The notes beneath the pieces were generated by a model, which saw only the letters and a list, made by a program, of their open reading frames with translations, made no database searches and had not been told where the DNA came from. This document shows, in pieces, positions 12,301-24,300 of a stretch of DNA of 37,322 nucleotides. The stretch's first letter is position 1. Each line of letters begins with the position of its first letter. Origin of the DNA: Ophiothrix spiculata (lineage: Eukaryota > Echinodermata > Ophiuroidea > Amphilepidida > Ophiotrichidae); NCBI GenBank assembly GCA_000969725.1, contig JXSR01S073138.1. One strand, given 5' to 3'. Position numbers and translations under genes: made by a program.

Positions 12301-15300
12301 AAAAACTAAGGATGCACCGGGAAAAACAGGAAAAAATGACTTTGCTCCACCTGTATTTATCATGTAAAATCCTGGATTGGACACCAGCATCTTAAAATCC
12401 ATTGCCTTGTCACTGTTACAATTTGTCACCATTATAAACGACATATAACCACATGCATGTTTACAAGCAGCTGGGTTTAGCACAATTTAAAAAGGTAAAA
12501 GCACGTTCAGTTTTTTAAAAAGCACGATACTGTATGAAAATCATGAAAAATCAAGTCAAAAAGTGCAAAAATTTAGGTTAATCTCCTGTTAATTAACCCT
12601 GTTAGTCAACCAAAAACAAACTTCATAGCAAACATGGATTTGATGATTACGTTATGCAATCTAACACAAATTTTACTTGTATAACGACACGACACAGGTC
12701 GAGTTGAGTTAAGTAATCTGTTTTAGCCTAGACTATACAATCAAACAATAATGAATTTATGATAAGTTCTTCTTCATCTGGTAAATTGGCATTGAAGAAG
12801 AGTGTTTTGGGAAAATTCTCCATGGATCTTAAAAAGTGTGATGGGTCATAAAAAACGTAAATTTGGTGATTTTGCACGATCACACTAAAACCCGATACTC
12901 ACAGTACAGCACTAGATATACTTCGTCATTTTTACTATCTTTAAAACCCAGACAGCTGAATGCATATTAACCTTGAGTTCCCAAATGATATTATCGATCG
13001 GAATAATCCGTTAAAACTACAATTAGAATGATAAAAAATCAAGACAGTAACAAAAATTCCAAATGAATATGTTTCTCATTGGATATAAATGAAGTAATCA
13101 GCAAATCTTTTCAACAGAATAAAATCCACAGTACCTTTTACCTAAAAATGTGCATTGATGCGAAAAATATTTCACCATCATGAACATTTTGATAAATGGT
13201 CAAACATATATTACTCCATGGCAAAAATTTCACACCATGAGAAAAAATTAAAATCAATTTTCATTCCGAATGAAAATTTAACATAGTGGTGAAAATGTAA
13301 CACCATGAGAAAAATTCTGAATGAAAATGACTACAAAAATGACAAAGTATATCTAGCGCTTACGTCAATCCCAATTCTTTTGTCTTTACATTCTAATTAC
13401 TATTAGTTATCTTACTAATCTGGTTCTCCACTGTCCCAGTTCTGATAATATGTAATTCCATAAGGGCTACCATCTGTCCACGTGAAGTCACCAGGGAATG
13501 TAGAGCCACTGTCCTAGAATATTTAGGAATATACAAAATATACAACATGGTATAGAGGGAAGTAGTGGAAATTTAACTTTACTTTCCGATGCAAAGCGGA
13601 GGGAAGTAGTCACACGCATCCAACACTGAGGGATCAGGAATTTTCAATACTTCTCGTGTTGAAATTGGTTTTACTTTACCTAATAAATATTTCACCGAAT
13701 GTGGTGTTAACACACAAAAAAATACCCAAAAATGTCCGTTCTTCTCGGTCACCGTTTGAATTTCTAACTGATAAGTGATATAATTACGGGGGTGCGATAG
13801 TAGGGGTACAATAGTTTTTCAATTTTTTCCCTGCGTGGGCGTTACACACACTTGGGGAAGTAAGCAGAATACTGTCAACCGCATCAGATATAACTGACCA
13901 ATCATATTTTGTGGTTTCCTAATGAATACTTATGAGGTATAGTAAATAATCATCTGATATTGAAGCTTTGTACTGGCAATATTAAAGGAGGATGAAACTC
14001 GCTTGCAAAACTTAAAAGCGATGGAGTATTAACATATAAGATCATATCAAATAAGTACATACTTCATGACATTTCTTTCAATTCCCCAAGGGACTGTGAC
14101 TTGAAAAATCTTTTGATCCTTTATTACACTTGTGCACATGTTACCTAGCAAACAGGAATTCATTTATCATATTTATTTTGTTACAAACAGTGTATTTTTT
14201 TATCATGCTTCTTGATGGAAAGTGAAACATACACAAGCTTTTTTATAAGGACACAATAGCCATTGGTTACTTTCTCTTAAAATAGTTCCCGATTCACTGC
14301 AATTGTTTTGGGGGCAATTTTCAAAAAATGCTTTAATCAATATTTCTACCAGAGCTACAATCATTATACACTTTTCTGAGATCAATATGCCTGGATATAA
14401 AAGTTTAGACATGTCAATACTAATGCTGTGATAGATTGTCGAAAGTGTTGATTGTCTTAAGTTTCACAGACTAATGACATGTCGTTATTCATAATTAGAG
14501 TATCGACACGATACGATCGTAACGATACGAGGAATACAAGCTGTCCGGGAAACTGTTAGAGCCCCATCTATTATAGTCGAAGATGTATAGTCCGTCTCCT
14601 CTACAATAATACTTACGAACAATGTACCATGTTTGGTGTGTAGTGTATAAGCATGTCAATTAAGCGATGATCATGTAATCAACTAGTTTTTTGTAATGGC
14701 GCTGCACTCATAATTGAGTTTACCTGGTGTTTACTAGCTTTTACATCGGTTAAATTGTGATTAATATTTCAAATTTAAATTAACAGATATACACTATATA
14801 AATAGGGATAGATGGAAGAATAAGTGAAGACTGATGATAGTTGGGGGAAAGTAAAGATGTAAATGGTGATTTTCATCCCTACTACGTATTGAATGTGGAG
14901 TCGTAAGAGTCAATATTATCTTTAATTATTATCACTGACTGTCGATAATGTATCCATATGTCGCATAATTTGCTTCCGATACAGCAACATTCAAAATCTC
15001 TAATGATAACAGCACTAGTTACCAGGTCTAGGTTTATGATTTTTTTTAATTTCTGGATTTTTTTTCAAATCTAAAAAAATTTTTTGTAACACACACGATA
15101 TCAATACTAAGGACTACATGTACCATTGAGTGGGTTTGAATTCTCAACTGTGAATGACTAATGATAAGGAGAAGTAAGCCTAAACTGTCAGGGGCCAATT
15201 TCACTAACATTTAATGCATTGTTATTAACACATCGTAAGACCAAACACATCGATAACTTGTCATTACCACTTGATCCTTCATAACATTACAACAGACTTG

Positions 15301-18300
15301 GATTTTACCTGTGTCGAATTCCTATGACTTATGATGAGTTGTGTGCTTACCAAGGGTTTCTATGTTTTTGCGAAATTCAATCTAGCTAGGAGCTAAACCC
15401 ATCATAGCTAAGATGCATCGTAATTGTTCAGTGAAATCGACCCTAGGCCATGTATGTCTCCATAATTTGGTAGAAAGGCCATGTATGTCTCCATAATTTG
15501 GTAGAAAGCCTATTAAATTTCTAGTTAACAACTCCTGATTTTCACATGTCTGATAATATACATGCTACATGGTCAGAGGTAAAGTAGTGTGATCTATCTT
15601 TCCCAAGGTACTGGTTATATGACTATTATCCAGAAGCCTCAGGCCACTGGGGGAGGGGGTATTCAAGTTTGGTTTTGGTAGGGGTGTGCTGTTGGGAAAT
15701 TTGAAGAACCACCCATGTATATACCAATTTTTAAGAAAAGGGGACCCATCCATATACCAAATTCCCAAAATTTCGAGTCAAGTTTATAGAAAAATTTGAA
15801 ATTTTCTGCAAAAACTTACGCTAATTTGGCAGGAATTTCCTGATTTTTGTTTGAAATTTAGAAAAAAATCTCAAATTTGCGCCATTTTTTAGAAAATTTT
15901 GAAAAACAGACCAATAAAAATACCACATTTTGCAAAGAAAATGGACCCATTAGCATACGATAGAGCCTGATTTTGCTACTCAAGTTTGCGGCACATTCTC
16001 GTAATCACTTTTGTACTAAGTAACCCCCCCCCCGGGCCTCAGGCCAAAGAATATAATAGTCTCATAGACAGTTCCGAGGGATAGACTGATAGATACACTG
16101 CTTCAATGATATAATCATGTAGTAATTGCTTTATCATACCCACTGTGACTCTGAGAATGAGGTTGTAGTGAAAGTAGTAAAAACTATCACACAGGAAATA
16201 GTCTGCTTTTATCTGTGACTGGCCAATGAATTAACATGATAAATTCATAAATATTTATGAGGTATAATAATCCGGGGGGTGGGGGGTACTCAAGTTTGGT
16301 TTTGGTAGGAGTGTGCCGCTGGGAAATTTGAAGTACCACCCATGTATATACCAATTTTCAAGAAAAAGGGACCCATCCATATACCAAATTCCCCAAATTT
16401 TGAGTCAAAATTTTTACAAAAATTGAAATTTTCTCTGTAAATTTGCGCTAATTTGGCACAAATTTCCTAATTTTTGTTTGATTTTTAGATTTTTTTTTTC
16501 AAAAACAGACCCATCAAAATACCCCATTTTGCAAAGAAAAAGGACCCATTGGCATACCAGACAGCCTGATTTTGCTATCCAAGTTTTCGGCACATCCCCG
16601 TAAATCACTTTTGTACTAAGTATCCCCCCCCCCCGGTATAATAAATTGAACTTACTTTATCCGTTAATCCAATCCAGTAATCCAACTCAATAGTGACCTG
16701 ATAGGACTGCAGGAAATCTTGCTCAGCTTGGTCGTTTACTGCCACAAGGTTACCCTCGATCAGATTACAGAAATATTCCGCATCTACAAAAGTTTTTCTG
16801 TCGTCTACATACTGGTAACATTTGCCGTTGTACTCTTTCCATCCATTGCTTTCATCGCATTTGATGACATTATCTAAGAATGAAAAGGATATATAATCAT
16901 TAGCGTTAGATTTTTTCATCGCTGCTGCGTACCTAGACTGGATCCCCTAACTTCCTACATGACAAATAATCTACATTTAATAAACCACTAGCCATGAAGG
17001 ATGATTATTGATATATTAAAAATTGCTCAATTCTGACCTTTTTCAAGAATATAAGCACAAACAATCGGCAAATTCACTCCTGAGCGAGACAAAGCAATGC
17101 CACAAGCATTTTTTCTATGAGTGCAAAAATGCCGTTTGACGTAAGTAATGCGTGCGCGACAACAAGTGTTTCACGGGCACTGCGTGCGTGGTGCATAAGT
17201 TAGCACTCAAGTACACAAAACATGACGAAGTTCAAAGTAATAAATAAGAATTGTTTATTCATAAGTTAAGGTGCGTTTACACTGTGACGTTGGTAACAAC
17301 AGAGGGTAACAAACTTGCAACTGAAAATGACTGATAGTAATGATGAGGTGCGTGGCTAGCAGATTGTGTGAGCGATAACTGACTTTAACTAACGATGACG
17401 GGCATAACATTCTAAACTGCAATTCATAGGTCTACGTTGCTTGTTGTTACCCCTAAGTCGTCGCAGTGTCAACGCACCTTAAGATGTCATAAATAAAAGC
17501 TAATAAAAAGTGCACTTCTTTTTTTCAAGCAATGTGAATCAGTCATCAAAAACCAACAGAGTGAAGCGCTTGTGCNNNNNNNNNNNNNNNNNNNNNNNNN
17601 NNNNNNNNNNNNNNNNNNNNNNNNNNNNNNNNNNNNNNNNNNNNNNNNNNNNNNNNNNNNNNNNNNNNNNNNNNNNNNNNNNNNNNNNNNNNNNNNNNNN
17701 NNNNNNNNNNNNNNNNNNNNNNNNNNNNNNNNNNNNNNNNNNNNNNNNNNNNNNNNNNNNNNNNNNNNNNNNNNNNNNNNNNNNNNNNNNNNNNNNNNNN
17801 NNNNNNNNNNNNNNNNNNNNNNNNNNNNNNNNNNNNNNNNNNNNNNNNNNNNNNNNNNNNNNNNNNNNNNNNNNNNNNNNNNNNNNNNNNNNNNNNNNNN
17901 NNNNNNNNNNNNNNNNNNNNNNNNNNNNNNNNNNNNNNNNNNNNNNNNNNNNNNNNNNNNNNNNNNNNNNNNNNNNNNNNNNNNNNNNNNNNNNNNNNNN
18001 NNNNNNNNNNNNNNNNNNNNNNNNNNNNNNNNNNNNNNNNNNNNNNNNNNNNNNNNNNNNNNNNNNNNNNNNNNNNNNNNNNNNNNAAAAACCAACACAG
18101 TGAAGCGCTTGTGCAGTCTTTGTAAGACTGATGGATTGAGTCTATGTGAATCAGTCTTAAAAACCAACAGAGTGAAGCGCTGGTACAGTCTTTGTAAGAC
18201 TGATGGATTGAGTCTATGTGAATCAGTCATCAAAAACCAACACAGTGAAGCGCTTGTGCAGTTTTTGTAAGACTGATGGACTGAGTCTGCTACGTAACTT

Positions 18301-21300
18301 TGGAACGTATTTTCACACAGTCTGTGATGCCACTCAGCCTCAATCAGTTCAACACTGCTCTCAAAACCTAACTAATTTGGGAGCATTTTGGTGGTAAATA
18401 GTTCCATTTTTTGCCAGTTTATTGCACATACCTTGATTGCCTTTGAATTTTCCTTTTTAATGATCTGTGAAATTGTCATGTGGATGCAAGAATGCGACAG
18501 CTGATATTTTTGTACTCACACAATTGCCAGTCATGGATCAGTGGCTCTTGGGAAACACTTTTTGCTTTTGTTACATTCAAGGTGTTAAGGTGTCTGGTCC
18601 ACGCGTACTGGTACGCACTTGTTTTGATATCGCAAGAGCAGTAACACGCGTGCGCAGTATACGTAGAATAGTGTTTTGAAGCCAAAAAATGAGACTTTTT
18701 GTGAAAAGTAGGTCGGTGACCCCGACTTTTTATTTTGTTAATTGAAAGAACATACTTGTGGGCAAATTTTGTGAAAAAATTGCACAGATTTTCAGTGGGC
18801 AGTTTTTGAATCAACACTAAATAATGCCACTTTTGCCACAATTTTCCCATAGACCCCTGTACTAATTTTCCTGCAAAAGTTCCAAAATTGCTATTTTTAA
18901 ACTGACTAAACTGACCAAATTATATTATATTGGGGGTGGGGCTGGACGCACCTCTGCAACCCCTCTGGCTACGACACTGTATGAGATTTTCTTGCACTCC
19001 CAAGACAAATATGGTTTTCACTTACTTATATTTCTCCCACAGATGTAGAACTGTGGCTCAATGCAGTTCTCATCCCACCATTTGCCACTTGATGGTTCAA
19101 ATTCTACGCAGTCTTCAGGATACTCCCCGTAGTCATTAGGCTCACCACCATTCCAGTATCTGAAAAAATATCACATCAAAGAAACTTTGGAAAGGGTAAC
19201 ACTAAGCACATCATCTCTAAAAAAAAAACACCTGCCAAAATCATACCAAGATTCTGATTACACAGGTGTTCAATAAGTGTTAAGGGTTAAAATGATACCA
19301 TGACAAAATTCATCCGACATTCAAAAGTCAAGTTAAACATTGTCAAAATTTGTAATGAACTGAAATATAAAAAAACAGTAAACATGTTCAAAAAAATGCA
19401 ACAAAGATTTAATTCTTTCATACTTCATACTTTTAATTTTTTTTAAATGAAACTTTGCATGTGTTTTGAGGAAACCATATATAATGTAAATGGCAAAAAT
19501 TCAATTTTGCTAAATAACAATCTTGGCATGCATTTTCACCTGTAGCGCAACATGAAATTTGCTGACATAATTTTACCATTCATTAGTGATGACCAGTCAT
19601 ACCGCACTGTTCCTAATAATCGCCCATTGGGCGGCAACATTTCATGAGGGGTGGGCGATTATTAGAGACCAATTTTCAACATCAAAATTTGTACAAAATC
19701 TCTAAGTAAGCGTAACAATTACGGCAACTTACTGTTATATGGCCCTCAATAACCCGGTAGTACTGACAATCTTTCATCATTTCCGGGATCGCGACCTCAT
19801 TGGTACCTTTTCCTGTTACTAGCGATTGTTGGTCAGAGCTTAATGATACAGGAAAATGCTACAAAATTTAATGTTTTTCTAACACCTCTCTTTGAAATTT
19901 TTTGGGGTGGGCGTTTAATAGAGAATTGGGCGATTAATAGCAACAATACAGTATATAGATGCACTTACGTCGATGTTAATGGTGAGCCATCAACCCATTC
20001 GAATTGTCCTTCCATGGTTGTATCATGTAGACCAATCCAATACCTCACACCGGTATCACCAAGAAGGTTGCACAAAAATTCCTACAAAAAGTATAAAAAT
20101 AAACACAGCATTCACATATTTAACATGTATTTTAGTATTCATTAGTAAAGTTTAACTTTATTTCTGACCATTTTGAGACTTTTGCATTATTTGAAGTGTT
20201 GGCTGTAAAAATGACAGAATGCAAAGTTTCTATGTCAAATTCGATCCCTATATAATTTCTGTCATTATAAATTATTGTTGGCAACATTCAAATATATTGC
20301 ACTCCAGAGTTGGGACCTTACAATTTACTTTTTTCATAATGGCTTTATTAGTGTTTCAACAGGCGTTTCAACAACTCACTGTATCTTCTACAGGCGCAGA
20401 CAGTTGATGTTCAAATTAGCGCATTACGCATGGGACAGTGTTTACAGAAGTGTGTTTTCGCAGTACACATAATAAGTCAGCACACTGCTCAATTAAAGTA
20501 TATAAAATATTCATAAAATAGCATTTTTGGAGCTTTTTGGGAAAAATTAGTACAGGAGTTTATGGAAAATGTGCCAAAAGTGACATTATTTAGTGTTAAT
20601 TCAAAATTTTCCCACTGAACTTTTGTGTCATTATTTTCACAAAACTTGCACACAGGTATGCTTTTTCAACAATAAAAATTGGGGGTCACCGATATAATTT
20701 TTACAAGAAATAGAAAAATGTGAAATTTTTTAGCTTCAAAATACTATTCTGCATTTAATGCGCATGCGTGTTACTGCACTTGCTAAATCAAAACAAGTGT
20801 GTACCAGTACGCGTGGACCAGACACCTTAAAGGGATGGGATTGACTAAAAGAAGACATCAGGACCTTCCCACCATGCCTTGCTTCCAATGGGATTTTATG
20901 TATAGATTGTAAGGGATCCTCTCCAAATTGTCCCTTTGAAATCAAAGGGACCCGTTAAGCTCCCTTTAAACATAATCCCTTCGGAAAGTAATGTAATTCT
21001 TAATATTTTTACTTGAAAATTATGGAATCCCTTCTTTCAGACTCTATAATATCCCTGCAGAGTTAATAACTCAAGAGGATTCCCATTTTCTTTTTAACAA
21101 TCAAAAATAAGTTTAAAGGGAGCTTAAAGGGACCTTAAATTTTAAAGGGACAATTTGGAGAGGATGCCTAAGTCATGATGGGAAGGTCCTGATATCTTCG
21201 TTTGGTTTGACTACTCAGGAATGAGTATAAACATGAATAAGGGGTGGCTTCAAAACTCAACCGGCGGTTGTCTGCTGATTCTGGGCAGTTGGCTATTGTT

Positions 21301-24300
21301 TATTTTGGTTGAACTGCGCAAAACCGGAGGCAACCGTCGGTTGAGTTTTGAAGCGACCCCTAAACCCTGTAAAAGCTCACATGGGACCAAGTGTACTTTA
21401 GGTCCCATCCAGAATTTTAGGGTTAGGGTTTGGGTTTAGGGTATAGTTTTTGATGGGACCTAAAGTATACTTTTTCCCTCACATGTATTTCAGGTGTATT
21501 GGACACGGCAAGATCGCCACTCATGGCCTGACAGTCTTTCCTTCCTTCGCCCCAGAATCTCCTCTGTGACCTCAGCAGATAGCAGGTATCTCCAAATTTA
21601 ATCCAGTCTCCGCCACAGTCTTGGCCAACCGCTGAAATGATTACAAGTAGAAACGGTAATTTTCTTTTTGATAATTAAATTCTGAAATAAACAGTAGCCG
21701 ACGACTGCCAAAGACAGAATTAAACTGTTATATCCCCATGGCCTAATCAGTGGTTTACTGCAAGAGGAAAGCAGTAGTGCAACTGACACTTAAGATGCTG
21801 GTGCACTCTGAAGAGTGAGGTGCAGGATTGTGTCTTTTTGAAAAAAAATTCCCATTCAATGGCATTACTCCATTCATTTTTCAAGAACGGCACACTTCTA
21901 CCAATAGATACAATACTGCTGAAATGAAGCATCACAAAAGATCAAAACTATATAGGGCAGGCCTTTTCAAATGGTGGCCTGCGGGCCAAATCTAGCCCCG
22001 AGCGTGATTAAAAGTGGCCCACAACCAAGCATGATATCAACAAAGAATGGGTGTTAAGACTTGAAAAAGATTACTCTTTCAAGTTCAAGTTCTAGTTCAT
22101 TTCAACCTTTCTCAAGTTACAATCATATTGAGTTGACTACATTACATATTACTAAAAAAACTGCATAGCTCATCTTCTTCTAACATAAGCCATGAACTTA
22201 TTGAACACCCCTCATATTTGTGACCTGGTTTCAACATGACCTGAAAAGGCGAGGTCTCATTTTTGTACTTTAATAGTGTATATACTCTGTAAATTTTGGA
22301 AGTATGCAACAAGTAGCCGATTAACGCACAAAAACCAATATGACCATACGGGGAAGTAAATTAGTCTGTGTTTCTTAAATCATAACAAGGTACCAAATCT
22401 TCCTGAATATTCAAATGAATATATTTACAATGTTTGTCCGTGTTTTATCAAAAATATTAGCCCGAAATAATACCAAAACTATAAAGAATTCATGTTACAA
22501 TTACATTAATACGCAGTGATTCGGCCTTAATCAATCCTAATTGATTACTACTAGTCTCTTACATCGTCAAAGTTAGACCATTTTGACTACTGCAGTCCTG
22601 TATGGTCTAACTTTTCTATTACCAATCACAATAGCCTTCAAATCCTGCATAACAAGCTTGCTCGTATACTTCTTCATGCAGATATCAGGACTTCAATAGA
22701 TAAAATGATGAACGACCTTAGCTGGGATAGACTCGATGAGCGCTGGAATCATCAGCTACTTGTTATGACTTTTAAATGTTTAAAAGATATTGCTCCTCAG
22801 TATCTTTCATCTATGTTCACTTTTACGCGTTCAACTCATACCAAAAACACAAGGAGTAGACTAAATAATATTCTTATTGTACCATCATGGAACATTGCTG
22901 CCGGTAGAAGAACATTCCACTATAGAGCTGCTTCCCTTTGGAACAAACTCCCAGCTGATATTCGCTCCAATTTTGTAAATATGAGTTTGAATGAATTTAG
23001 AAATGTTATTTCTATGTAACTTAAATATTCATTGACCATTTTCATTATTTTGTTTCTTTTAATTTAAATATACAAGCATGTTTATTCTTGTATTTTGTAA
23101 ATATCATTCTTTGTAATTATAAATATATTTTTATATATGTATGAATTTTTTTTTCTCTGGACCTCTTGGGAGACCAGTACATTTGTATTGAAAGAGTATG
23201 CCAGAATAAAGATAGAATAAACTAAACTAAACTAAACTAAACCAATTCCAAATGTTGAAGAATACAAGGGATATGCTATGGATCTTGTAACAGAGTCTTA
23301 TTTCTTGTTGCATACTTCAAGGTTTATAGAGTATAGAAGTGACACAGCCCTAATTGAATAAAGTCAAAACTAAAAACTAAAAAAGAAAAAAAGAAGAAGA
23401 GACTCAATCATAAAATGGTTAAAGGGTACAGATATCACTTGGAATTTGCATGATAATATGTTTTATTAATAGCTATAAATCTGTCACAATATTTTGTCAA
23501 TATTTGCATCAACTGGTAGCCATATTGACTAGATAAGCTTATCATTAAGCTTACAAGGACATGTTGACTCTGTGTTTATCTAAAGGATCCTCACACATAA
23601 TGGTACAACCTGATTTAATCAAAGGTCAATTCAAATCAAAACACAACTGAATTAAACAAATTGCAAACTTTTGGCATCAGTGTAAACTTTTAACCTTGAT
23701 TAATCTTAAAGCAATACTATAAGATTTTGATCAAAAATTGTTTATAGTAAAATCAGCATAAAATTGAGGAATGTGACGTATCTAAAACCGTTTTCAAGTG
23801 TATTTTGTGTAAAAAAAAATGTTTGCCCCAAAAAATGGATAAAACGCACAGACATGCTTCCCTATACTAATACATGTGGAATTAAATTTGGGATCCCGAA
23901 TTTAATTCAACAAATGGTCATAACAGAAAAATTAAGCACCTTTGAGCCAAATCGTTTGGAGGGTATTCATATCTACCAAAAACAAACCCAATAAGCACAA
24001 AAAAACAAAAGTCATTGGTGAAAGGGGCGCTTCATTTTTAACACTTTATAGTATTGCTTTAATCTCATTCTAAGTTATGAATTTTTTGGAAAAACTTACT
24101 TAATTATATTGTCAACGTGTTAACAAGTATTAACCTGGTAATGCGAATTTCTAAATTACAAGATGTATTTATTTAGTCTCAAGATAAAATGTTAGTACCA
24201 TGACTTTGTTGGATAACACAAAGTTCTGAAAACAAGAACTAAAATGAGTTGTTGCTGTACTAAACCCAAAATGCAAATGATATTTTTTTTTTCATTATGT

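Noticed and set aside
17487..18270. Long open frames on both strands across the N gap
   Set aside because: Their length comes from Ns read as X. The known parts are minisatellite with a period near 72 bp, which stays open by chance.
18087..18290. CRISPR-like array of repeats
   Set aside because: Units are continuous tandem copies without unique spacers, in a eukaryotic intron.
21411..21441. Chromosome end suggested by TTAGGG words
   Set aside because: Only two or three degenerate units, inside a transposon loop within a gene.
23040..23242. Polyadenylation signal of a host gene near 23205
   Set aside because: AATAAAG here belongs to the LINE 3' end, directly before its (TAAAC)n tail.
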